DNA from: Bacillota bacterium
Lineage (GTDB): Bacteria; Bacillota; Clostridia; Christensenellales; UMGS416
DNA: 10,742 bases
Reading direction: 5' to 3'
NCBI GenBank assembly: GCA_023421955.1
Contig: JAEZSE010000035.1
Span: 1 to 10,742, forward strand
Below the pieces are notes generated by a model that saw only the letters and a list, made by a program, of their open reading frames with translations, was not told where the DNA came from and did no database searches. The position numbers were made by a program, and so were the translations under genes. Shown in pieces: positions 1 through 5,502 of this stretch. Every line of letters begins with the position of its first letter. Position 1 is the first letter of the stretch.

Positions 1-23
1 AAGTAGCGGCGACTAAGGGGGGA

Positions 24-41
24 TGTCGCTGGCAAGCGACA
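24..41. terminator. Stem-loop downstream of the ABC exporter operon, possible weak terminator
   Basis: A perfect 7-bp stem (TGTCGCT / AGCGACA) closes a GGCA loop. It lies 28 bases past the stop codon of the last exporter gene, which is transcribed towards it. That is the right place for a transcription terminator, but no T-run follows on either strand (the flanks are G-runs on the plus strand and C-runs on the minus strand). It could be a Rho-type or mRNA-stabilising hairpin, or chance. The rest of positions 1-68 shows nothing recognisable. Confidence 0.3.
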
Positions 42-68
42 GGGGGAATATATTAACCAAGGCATCGT

Positions 69-773
69 TTACCCCTGCCTCCTCTCATTCCTCCCATACA
101 ACACCCACAACCACAAAAACCCAACCACACACCCCGCCAACACCGTCCACCACGGCCCATCCATCGCCGCACCCATCCAGTAGGCTGGAAAGAATCCAGC
201 AACCATTGCCCACGGCGAATCAGTGAAGAACGGCAGCACGCAGGGCAGCATCAGCAGCCCCATCATCTTGGAGACCGCCAGGCCCTCCACCTTATTACCG
301 GCAAAGGCCAACAGCAGCAACGCCATCGACGCGGCGGCGATGCCTCCCACCAGCGAGATTGCCAGCACCCGCAGCACATCAGGGTGCGACAGGGAGAACA
401 GCGCCATCAGCGGCGGCGCGATCACAACGCCCCACAGCACCGGCAGGGCCAACCGGGAGACGAGATAAACCATGCCGCCGGCCGGTGTCACCCGGAAATA
501 ACCGCCGACGCCCTCATCGCGCTCATCGAGCATCAAAAAGCCGGACAGCATGCCCGCCATCATCGGCGTGAGCATCAGCAAAAGGATGTCCGCCAGCGGG
601 TACCAAGGTGCCAGGTCAAACCCCAACGCCTGCAGCAGCAACGGCCGCAGCAAGGGAAGCCCCAGGCCAAGCGCCGCCCCGGCCAGCCAGGGGGCAAAGA
701 GCAGAAGTAGAAGCATCGGATCGCGACGGGCCAGGCGGAAACCACCGGCAATGAACAGCAGCATCCGTTTCAT
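69..773 (-). CDS. ABC-2 type transporter permease, second membrane subunit of a drug-type exporter
   Basis: This is a 234-residue, very hydrophobic protein with about six membrane segments (roughly residues 20-38, 61-82, 104-124, 133-158, 168-184 and 207-226), as expected for the membrane half of an ABC-2 exporter. A cytoplasmic-type motif DERDEG at residues 83-88, followed by a TP pair, matches the LERGEG...SP motif of the preceding permease, so the two are probably distant paralogues forming a heterodimer. The ATG overlaps the upstream permease stop as ATGA and is preceded by GGAGGTG at good spacing, so translation is probably coupled. It is the last gene of the TetR-ATPase-permease-permease operon. 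The substrate is unknown. The order resembles fluoroquinolone-type exporter operons, but this is inference from gene arrangement and protein type. Confidence 0.82.
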   Translation of the reverse strand: MKRMLLFIAGGFRLARRDPMLLLLLFAPWLAGAALGLGLPLLRPLLLQALGFDLAPWYPLADILLLMLTPMMAGMLSGFLMLDERDEGVGGYFRVTPAGGMVYLVSRLALPVLWGVVIAPPLMALFSLSHPDVLRVLAISLVGGIAAASMALLLLAFAGNKVEGLAVSKMMGLLMLPCVLPFFTDSPWAMVAGFFPAYWMGAAMDGPWWTVLAGCVVGFLWLWVLYGRNERRQG

Positions 774-1468
774 GTAGCACCTCCCCCCAACCGGCTCAAC
801 GCGTCATTCAACCGGCAGGCCGCCAGCCACCATGCCAGCCCTGCCCACCCGAACAGCGCGGCGAACAGCAGCACAGGCTGCCCTGATCCGATGGAGGCCT
901 GCACCAGCCGAAGGATCACGCTGCCAGGGAACACCTCCAGCGGCGCGAACACCACGCCAAACAACAGTAGCATCGGCGGGATCAGCAGGATGGCCTCCCA
1001 CAGACCGTCGATCGAGAGGAAGGCGTTCATGGTCTTCAGGTTCACCGACACGGCCACGCCAAACAGTGTGAAGCATCCGCTGCCCAGCAGCAGCGCCGGG
1101 GCCAGCAGGCCGTAGCGCACCTGGGGCACGCCGCTACCCAGCGCGATCAGGCACCCAGCCAGGGTGCTGATGAGCCCCAGCGATAGCGCCTTGGAAAGCA
1201 GATATTCCCAAGGCCGCAACGGTGAAAAGAAGAGAGCGTCCAGCAGCCCCTCGCCACGCTCCAGCTGCAAAATACCGCCGATGAAGAAGAACCCAAGCAG
1301 TGCTGGATCGGAGAGCAGCACGGCGGCCAATGCAGTCTGCCGCCAGCCCTCCGGCAGAACCCGGATCAGCACCACAAAGCCGACCACCAGAAACACATAA
1401 ATGAAATAGAAGCCGTAGCGCCACTGGTAGCGGATGTCCGCCAGCATGGCAGATGCAAGTCTTTTCAT
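770..1468 (-). CDS. ABC-2 type transporter permease (fluoroquinolone-export-like subunit)
   Basis: This 232-residue integral membrane protein has an N-terminal cytoplasmic stretch (DIRYQWRYG, residues 11-19) followed by about six membrane segments (near 20-36, 48-67, 92-111, 119-142, 156-175 and 197-216). The LERGEG motif at residues 69-74, followed by SPL and a K near residue 93, is typical of ABC-2 permeases, where this loop faces the ATPase. It overlaps the ATPase stop codon by 4 bases (ATGA) and has GGGAGG eight bases before its ATG. With the second permease it should form the export channel powered by the ATPase. The resemblance to fluoroquinolone export permeases (the Rv2686c/Rv2687c type) is a recalled family impression; no substrate can be deduced. 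Confidence 0.85.
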   Translation of the reverse strand: MKRLASAMLADIRYQWRYGFYFIYVFLVVGFVVLIRVLPEGWRQTALAAVLLSDPALLGFFFIGGILQLERGEGLLDALFFSPLRPWEYLLSKALSLGLISTLAGCLIALGSGVPQVRYGLLAPALLLGSGCFTLFGVAVSVNLKTMNAFLSIDGLWEAILLIPPMLLLFGVVFAPLEVFPGSVILRLVQASIGSGQPVLLFAALFGWAGLAWWLAACRLNDALSRLGGGAT

Positions 1469-2319
1469 GTGAGCCGCCTCCCTGTGACCTGGATGAACAG
1501 GTCTTCCAGCGAGGGCTCCTGTGTGTGCAGCGTCTCCAGCCTTCCTGCCTGCATGAGCGCAAGGAACCGCCCGTCGTCCTTCAGCGCCGCGAGCGGCGTT
1601 TCGGCCTCCAGGAGCTTTCCATCCTCCCGCCAGCTGTAGCGGGCCCGGCGGTCACCGGCCCTGAGCCTCAAGTTGATCGGGCTGTCCATCAGCTTGATCT
1701 CGCCATCCACGATAAAGGCCACGCGGTCGCAGAGCTCCTCAGCCAGGTGCATGTCGTGGGTGGTGAGCAGCACCGTGCGGCCCAGCGCCTTCTGCTCGGT
1801 GATCATGTCTTTCATCACCCGGGCCCGGGCAGGATCGAGGCCCGCCGTGGGCTCATCCAAAAACAGCACATCAGGTCGGTGCAGCAGCGCCCGGATGAAA
1901 TTCAAGCGCATCCGCATGCCCTTGGAATAGCCGGACACACGGGTATCCATGTCGTCTTTCAGCTCCAGCCGCTCCATGAGCTTCGCTGGGTCCTCACAGG
2001 GGCCCTGATAGAGCGACGCAAAGAACTTGAGGTTCTCCATCGCGGTGAATTTGCCGTAGAGGTTTGGCACCTCCATCGCCACGCCGATGCGCTCATAATA
2101 GCCCCGGCCCTGCTCGCGCACCTCGCCGCCCAGCACCTTCACCGAGCCCGAATAGCCTTTCAGAATGCCGGTCAATATCTTTTGTGCCGTGCTTTTCCCA
2201 GTGCCGGAGGGCCCCAGGAATCCCAGGATCTCGCCGGGGTTGGCAGCAAAATCCAGGCCGTGCAGCACCTCCTGCTTGCCGCCCGGATAAGTGAAATGAA
2301 GACCGCTTACGCTGATCAT
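1465..2319 (-). CDS. ABC transporter ATP-binding protein (drug/antimicrobial exporter type)
   Basis: This 284-residue cytoplasmic ATPase couples ATP hydrolysis to export through the two permeases encoded downstream. Walker A is GPSGTGKST at residues 36-44, Walker B is VLFLDEP at 151-157, the D-loop is GLD at 160-162 and the switch histidine is H188 in TTHDM. The signature motif is the divergent YSKGM (131-135) instead of LSGGQ, which is common in ABC-2 drug and lantibiotic exporters. The Q-loop region (AMEVPNLYG, 81-89) has E rather than Q. A C-terminal tail of about 70 residues ends in LEDLFIQVTGR, typical of exporter ATPases. A GGAGG lies seven bases before the ATG, which overlaps the TetR stop as ATGA. 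Function as an exporter ATPase is firm; the substrate is not. Confidence 0.95.
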   Translation of the reverse strand: MISVSGLHFTYPGGKQEVLHGLDFAANPGEILGFLGPSGTGKSTAQKILTGILKGYSGSVKVLGGEVREQGRGYYERIGVAMEVPNLYGKFTAMENLKFFASLYQGPCEDPAKLMERLELKDDMDTRVSGYSKGMRMRLNFIRALLHRPDVLFLDEPTAGLDPARARVMKDMITEQKALGRTVLLTTHDMHLAEELCDRVAFIVDGEIKLMDSPINLRLRAGDRRARYSWREDGKLLEAETPLAALKDDGRFLALMQAGRLETLHTQEPSLEDLFIQVTGRRLT

Positions 2320-2915
2320 ACTCTTTCCTCCACAAAAACCTTTTCCGCCAGCGCCTGTACCGTGAGCTCAAAAGCCCGGTCGGCCAGCTCCTCCCCCACT
2401 TCCCGACGGTGCAGCACGCCCAGAAAGAGCATCCGTAGCGCCGCTGACAGCAGCTCCGGCTCGATGCCAAGCCCCTCGCCCATCAACGCTTGCAGCCGAC
2501 GGGTGCTGGCGTCATCCAGCTCGATGTGGGCAGCGATGCGCTCCGGCGGGATGCGCCGCAGCAGCAGCTCGTAGTCCTCGCCGGCCAGCGCCAGCAGCCA
2601 GGGCTTTGCCACAAAGCCGCGATACATCTCCATCACGGCGGCGGTGAAGCCCTGCCGCTTGGAGGCTGCCCCGGCCACGCGGGCAAGGATCGCCTCGTGG
2701 ATGCGGGCCTGCTCCCGCTCCAATGCATCCAGGAAAAGCAGCTCCTTGCTTTCAAAGAACAGGTAGAACGCGCCCTTGGAGATGCCGGCGGCGCGGGCCA
2801 GCTCGTCCACGGTGGTCTTGCGCAGGCCGGTGGTGGCGAGGAAGCGCTCGGCGGCGTCCAGCAACTTGGAACGGACGAGGTCTTTTTCATTGGGGGTGAA
2901 GGGTTTGGGGGACAT
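2316..2915 (-). CDS. TetR/AcrR family transcriptional regulator of the exporter operon
   Basis: This 199-residue regulator has a TetR-type helix-turn-helix at about residues 34-58 (TTVDELARAAGISKGAFYLF, then ESKE), followed by an all-helical ligand-binding domain of ordinary length. It is the first gene of the exporter operon and so probably represses its own promoter until a ligand, perhaps the exported compound, binds. I chose the ATG at 2915 because AAAGG sits seven bases before it. The longer reading from 2945 has no ribosome binding site and would begin only about eight bases after the predicted transcription start. A TGACCA...TGGTCA inverted repeat lies just upstream, over the predicted transcription start. 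The ligand is unknown. Confidence 0.93.
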   Translation of the reverse strand: MSPKPFTPNEKDLVRSKLLDAAERFLATTGLRKTTVDELARAAGISKGAFYLFFESKELLFLDALEREQARIHEAILARVAGAASKRQGFTAAVMEMYRGFVAKPWLLALAGEDYELLLRRIPPERIAAHIELDDASTRRLQALMGEGLGIEPELLSAALRMLFLGVLHRREVGEELADRAFELTVQALAEKVFVEERV

Positions 2916-2930
2916 GGGATCGCCTTTCTG

Positions 2931-2954
2931 TGACCATTTGTTCATATGTGGTCA
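2931..2954. promoter_or_regulatory. Candidate TetR operator (TGACCA-12-TGGTCA inverted repeat)
   Basis: Two perfect 6-bp half sites, TGACCA (2931-2936) and TGGTCA (2949-2954), are separated by 12 bases. They cover the predicted transcription start (about 2953) and the 5' untranslated region of the TetR-ABC operon. A dimeric TetR protein bound here would block transcription, which is the usual autoregulatory layout. The spacing and symmetry are seen; the assignment to this TetR protein is inference. Confidence 0.55.
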
Positions 2955-3008
2955 TACGTATCATACAGGTTACGGGAAGGTTTGTCTATGGTTGGATGGA
3001 ACAAATGG
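2934..3008. repeat. Perfect 10-bp inverted repeat flanking the exporter promoter
   Basis: CCATTTGTTC at 2934-2943 recurs as its exact reverse complement GAACAAATGG at 2999-3008. The two copies enclose the -10 and -35 elements of the exporter promoter. The left copy overlaps the TetR operator candidate. The right copy lies between the exporter -35 and the promoter of the divergent VanZ-like gene. This could be a two-site operator acting by looping or on both promoters. Confidence 0.45.
2960..2988 (-). promoter_or_regulatory. Sigma-A-type promoter of the TetR-ABC exporter operon
   Basis: On the minus strand the -35 element TAGACA (2983-2988) and the -10 element TATGAT (2960-2965) are separated by exactly 17 bases. 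The predicted start is near 2953, about 37 bases before the TetR ATG chosen here. Each element has one mismatch to the vegetative consensus (TTGACA, TATAAT). Confidence 0.7.
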
Positions 3009-3019
3009 GGTTGGGAGAA

Positions 3020-3049
3020 TATACAAACAGGGAGACAGGAGTGTATAAT
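3020..3049 (+). promoter_or_regulatory. Promoter of the VanZ-like gene
   Basis: A perfect -10 hexamer TATAAT (3044-3049) is preceded at 18 bases by TATACA (3020-3025), which matches TTGACA at four of six positions. Transcription should start near 3056, leaving about 26 bases before the ATG at 3082. That argues against the ATG at 3064, which would have almost no leader. Confidence 0.5.
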
Positions 3050-3081
3050 CCGGGTATGCGTTAATGAAAAATCGGAGGAAA

Positions 3082-3633
3082 ATGAATCGGCGGGAACAAG
3101 TAAAAACAGTACTCTTATATGGGGTTTTTGTCTGTTACATCCTTCTGGTGTTGAAGATATTGTTCTTATCCAGGGTTTCGCTGTTTGAGCTGTTCAGCAG
3201 CCAAAGGGAGATCAACCGGTCATTCAACCTGATTCCATTTCACAGCATCATGGAATATTTGTCCGGCGGCACTGAGGAGGTAAAACGTTTTTCCTATGGC
3301 AACGTGGTTGGCAATATCATACTGTTCATTCCCCTTGGCCTTTATTTACCGTTGCTCAGGAAAGACAAAAGAATACGGACCAACCTGCTGTTTGTGCTTG
3401 CGGCGAGTTTATTTGCAGAGATTGTGCAGGGGCTTTTCGGCATCGGGGCATCGGATGTTGACGATCTGATCTTGAACTGTGCCGGCGGGTTCATTGGCAT
3501 TTTGGCCTACAAACTTGTGCTGTTGATTTTCCGGGATGAGAAGAAAGTGCGCACAGCGATCCTGATACCATCTGTGATCGTCGGGTTGCCGATGATCTTT
3601 TACTATTTGTTTCTGATTAGAATGAAGTTTTGA
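3082..3633 (+). CDS. VanZ-like family membrane protein
   Basis: This 183-residue membrane protein has the VanZ family layout: an N-terminal membrane helix, then NLIPF, GNIILFIPLG, a helix with FAEIVQ, and SDVDDLILN-x-x-GG leading into further helices. Four to five membrane segments are visible. VanZ proteins are linked to teicoplanin and lipoglycopeptide resistance in enterococci and clostridia, by a mechanism still not settled; most homologues are uncharacterised. I chose the ATG at 3082 because GGAGG lies just before it, although the spacing of three bases is short. An in-frame ATG at 3064 adds six residues but has no ribosome binding site. Base composition is near 45% GC in the sampled stretch 3301-3420, against about 65% in the sampled stretch 8101-8160 of the right-hand operon. 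It diverges from the TetR-ABC operon and may share its control. Confidence 0.88.
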   Translation: MNRREQVKTVLLYGVFVCYILLVLKILFLSRVSLFELFSSQREINRSFNLIPFHSIMEYLSGGTEEVKRFSYGNVVGNIILFIPLGLYLPLLRKDKRIRTNLLFVLAASLFAEIVQGLFGIGASDVDDLILNCAGGFIGILAYKLVLLIFRDEKKVRTAILIPSVIVGLPMIFYYLFLIRMKF

Positions 3634-3642
3634 GTGGTGCTG

Positions 3643-4617
3643 TTACCTCTGCTCCATCCTGCTCCAGTTCCGGTTATCCTCCACATTCGGATTGTACCCT
3701 GGGCTGTCGGTAAACACATAATCCCCCAATGAGTTCACCCACCCATACCGATAGGTGTTGGGAAACTGCACATCCATCCCCCGGTGGGGATCGTACCAGG
3801 TGTTCACACCGCGCATGTATTCCCCCCATTGGCGGCTAACGTGGTCGTCGGACTGCATCTTGTATTGCCAGCTGGACATGGACAGGTTGGAAATATCCCG
3901 GTAGGTCTGGGCAATGGAACGGGAAAGCTCCCCGATCTGGTTAATGTGGTTGATCTGCTGGCGGCAGGCCATGTCGCTTACGCGGGAAACGGCCTCCACC
4001 CATTGCGGGTTCAGGCGCAGCGAACCGTGGATCGTCTCCAGCGCCTTTCGGTTGCCCTCATAAATGCCGGATGGCGCGCGGCTGGCATAGATGCGCTCCA
4101 CCGACCAGGTGAAGCCGGAATTTACCACCCTCCACTGAAGCTCCTCGTGAAAGGCATGCCCGCTTTCGACATACTCCACACAGCAGTGGAAATCAAACGA
4201 GTTGGAGGCCTGCATGTTGGCATAGGGCATGATGTTGGCGCCGGTGCGGAAATCGGCCACGCGCACATTCATGGCGTCTTTGCGGTAACGGCTCAGGATC
4301 AGCCATAGCGTATCGGCCCAGTTTGCCGGTGGAATGCGCACCTCGGTGCCCAGATAGTTGGAACCCTGCGGAAACATCCAGGTGCCCATGCCGGAAGAGA
4401 ACACCATTGACGGCAGCACCTCAAACTTCTGCCCCTGCCGGCCCACCACACGCAGGTTCACGAGACACGGCATGACCGGGCTCATTTGCCAATAGGTGCC
4501 ACCGGACACCGTCCACTCCGACGGCACCAGCAGGGCAAAGGCCTCCATGCCGTTCAGGCTATCATCTTTCGTGATGTGCATGCGCCATTGTGTGGCTTGC
4601 GCCGCAGTCTGTTCCAT
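3643..4617 (-). CDS. Conserved protein of unknown function (324 residues)
   Basis: I do not recognise a named family. The protein has no signal peptide and no membrane helix, so it is probably cytoplasmic. Residues about 24-125 (from MEAFALLVPSEW) look like a compact beta-rich domain starting with a VPxxW motif. Residues 205-270 are predicted helical. The C-terminal end carries a tryptophan- and tyrosine-rich segment (MRGVNTWYDP at 268-277, FPNTYRYGWVN at 285-295, GDYVFTDSPGYNPN at 298-311) of a kind I recall from other uncharacterised bacterial proteins, where it follows the helical part. AGAGG lies six bases before the ATG. It diverges from the deacetylase gene and is convergent with the VanZ-like gene, with only nine bases between the stops. 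A single-gene unit seems likely. Confidence 0.8.
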   Translation of the reverse strand: MEQTAAQATQWRMHITKDDSLNGMEAFALLVPSEWTVSGGTYWQMSPVMPCLVNLRVVGRQGQKFEVLPSMVFSSGMGTWMFPQGSNYLGTEVRIPPANWADTLWLILSRYRKDAMNVRVADFRTGANIMPYANMQASNSFDFHCCVEYVESGHAFHEELQWRVVNSGFTWSVERIYASRAPSGIYEGNRKALETIHGSLRLNPQWVEAVSRVSDMACRQQINHINQIGELSRSIAQTYRDISNLSMSSWQYKMQSDDHVSRQWGEYMRGVNTWYDPHRGMDVQFPNTYRYGWVNSLGDYVFTDSPGYNPNVEDNRNWSRMEQR

Positions 4618-4642
4618 CGGAGACCTCTCGTTAATGCTGGTA

Positions 4643-4665
4643 TCACATCTTTAGTCACATCTTTA
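4643..4665. repeat. Tandem 11-bp direct repeat TCACATCTTTA in a divergent promoter region
   Basis: Two exact copies of TCACATCTTTA (4643-4653 and 4655-4665) are separated by one base, giving a 12-base period. They lie between the divergent 324-residue protein gene and the deacetylase gene, and the second half overlaps the -35 element proposed for the deacetylase. Tandem half sites about one helical turn apart are typical of operators for response regulators or similar activators. No matching regulator is encoded next to it. Confidence 0.5.
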
Positions 4666-4679
4666 ATTACCCGTATAAT
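4652..4679 (+). promoter_or_regulatory. Possible sigma-A promoter for the polysaccharide deacetylase
   Basis: A perfect TATAAT (4674-4679) lies 16 bases after TAGTCA (4652-4657), which matches TTGACA at four of six positions. The start would be near 4686, with a leader of about 75 bases to the ATG at 4762. The -35 is weak and overlaps the tandem TCACATCTTTA repeats, so an activator may be needed. Confidence 0.4.
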
Positions 4680-4712
4680 TTGCCGGGCAAACAGGCTTTC
4701 GGTTCATCAAAG

Positions 4713-4743
4713 TGAATTTCGAAATAGTGGTTCCGCATACAAT
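4713..4743 (+). promoter_or_regulatory. Sigma-E-like -10 motif (CATACAAT) before the deacetylase
   Basis: CATACAAT (4736-4743) equals the -10 consensus of the mother-cell sporulation factor sigma-E, and TGAATTT (4713-4719) is a weak match to its -35. A PdaB-like gene under sigma-E would fit. Against it, the transcript would start at about 4749-4750, inside or at the edge of the GAGGTG ribosome binding site. Confidence 0.25.
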
Positions 4744-4761
4744 TCCCTGAGGTGCATCCGC

Positions 4762-5496
4762 ATGCGCGTATTTGTGTTATCCCCCACCCGCCGCCAGTCG
4801 GCAATCTTCCTCACCTGTGCCATCCTCACATTAGCGGCGCTGATCTTTACCCTCTCCGGCGGCGCGGCGGCGGTGTTCGCGCCAAAGGACAACATCCCCA
4901 TCTACAGCGTGAAAACCAACGGCAGCCAGATCGCTCTGACGCTCGATGTGGCCTGGGGCTCGCAGATGACCGGCGAGCAGCTGGATATCTTTGACCGATA
5001 CAACGTGAAGGTGACGTTTTACGTGACGGGCCGTTGGGCGGAGCTGAATGCCGAGGAGCTCCGCGAGATCGCAGGGCGGGGCCACGAGATCGGCAGCCAC
5101 GGCCACAAGCATCTGGATTTTGTAAAGCTCAGTGAGGATGAGATGATCCAAGAACTCAAGCTGGCCGCCAACGCCATTGAAAAGGTAACGGGTAACCCTC
5201 CGGCCACATTCCGGGCGCCCTATGGGTCATGGAATGGCAAGGTTGTGGATGTGGTGTGCGGGCAAAAGTATGAGTTTGTGCAGTGGGATGTGGACAGCCT
5301 GGATTGGAAGGGCCTTTCTCCCAGGCAAATGGAGGAGCGCATCCTGCCCAAAGTGCGATCTGGGTCCATCCTGCTGTTTCACAACAACGGCGGCCACACC
5401 ACAGAAGCACTGCCCAGCATCATTGAGGCGCTGCAAGCCAAGGGGTTCCGGTTTGTGACAGTGAGCGCGCTCATCGGCGAAGGTCTGGAGGACTGA
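4762..5496 (+). CDS. Polysaccharide deacetylase (NodB fold, PdaB-like), membrane-anchored
   Basis: This 244-residue protein has a short basic N-terminus and one membrane helix (about residues 14-38), then a NodB/CE4 domain outside the membrane. CE4 enzymes remove N-acetyl groups from peptidoglycan or other amino-sugar polymers. The motifs are TLDVAWG at 60-66 (catalytic base candidate D62), the histidine pair H113 and H117 in SHGHKH, RAPYG at 151-155, DVDSLDW at 176-182 and ILLFH with H207. Motif 1 departs from the usual TFDDG: the metal-binding second aspartate is V63, and the D-x-x-W-G form is the one found in PdaB-type sporulation proteins. Both metal-ligand histidines are kept, so activity is plausible. 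GAGGTG seven bases before the ATG fixes the start; longer in-frame readings lack a ribosome binding site. It is convergent with the regulator gene, the stops six bases apart. Confidence 0.9.
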   Translation: MRVFVLSPTRRQSAIFLTCAILTLAALIFTLSGGAAAVFAPKDNIPIYSVKTNGSQIALTLDVAWGSQMTGEQLDIFDRYNVKVTFYVTGRWAELNAEELREIAGRGHEIGSHGHKHLDFVKLSEDEMIQELKLAANAIEKVTGNPPATFRAPYGSWNGKVVDVVCGQKYEFVQWDVDSLDWKGLSPRQMEERILPKVRSGSILLFHNNGGHTTEALPSIIEALQAKGFRFVTVSALIGEGLED

Positions 5497-5502
5497 ACCC
5501 AG

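Noticed and set aside
69..190. C-, A- and T-rich stretch on the plus strand that looks like low-complexity sequence
   Set aside because: It is the sense-strand complement of the Trp/Val/Gly-rich C-terminus of the last permease, and the reading frame continues normally through it.
1453..2574. Long plus-strand open frame (373 codons) opposite the ABC ATPase and TetR genes
   Set aside because: It is antisense to a protein with intact Walker A, Walker B and H-loop motifs. Its translation is rich in His, Gln and Arg with no domain, as expected of a shadow frame in GC-rich DNA.
2490..2933. Plus-strand open frame opposite the TetR gene
   Set aside because: It is a Gly/Ala/Gln-rich shadow of the TetR coding sequence with no domain or ribosome binding site.
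2916..2945. Longer TetR start at 2945
   Set aside because: It has no ribosome binding site, lies about eight bases after the predicted transcription start and runs through the operator.
4486..4761. N-terminal extension of the deacetylase by 92 residues
   Set aside because: The extension has no ribosome binding site, overlaps the divergent gene and promoter region, and precedes a normal signal-anchor that begins at 4762 with GAGGTG upstream.
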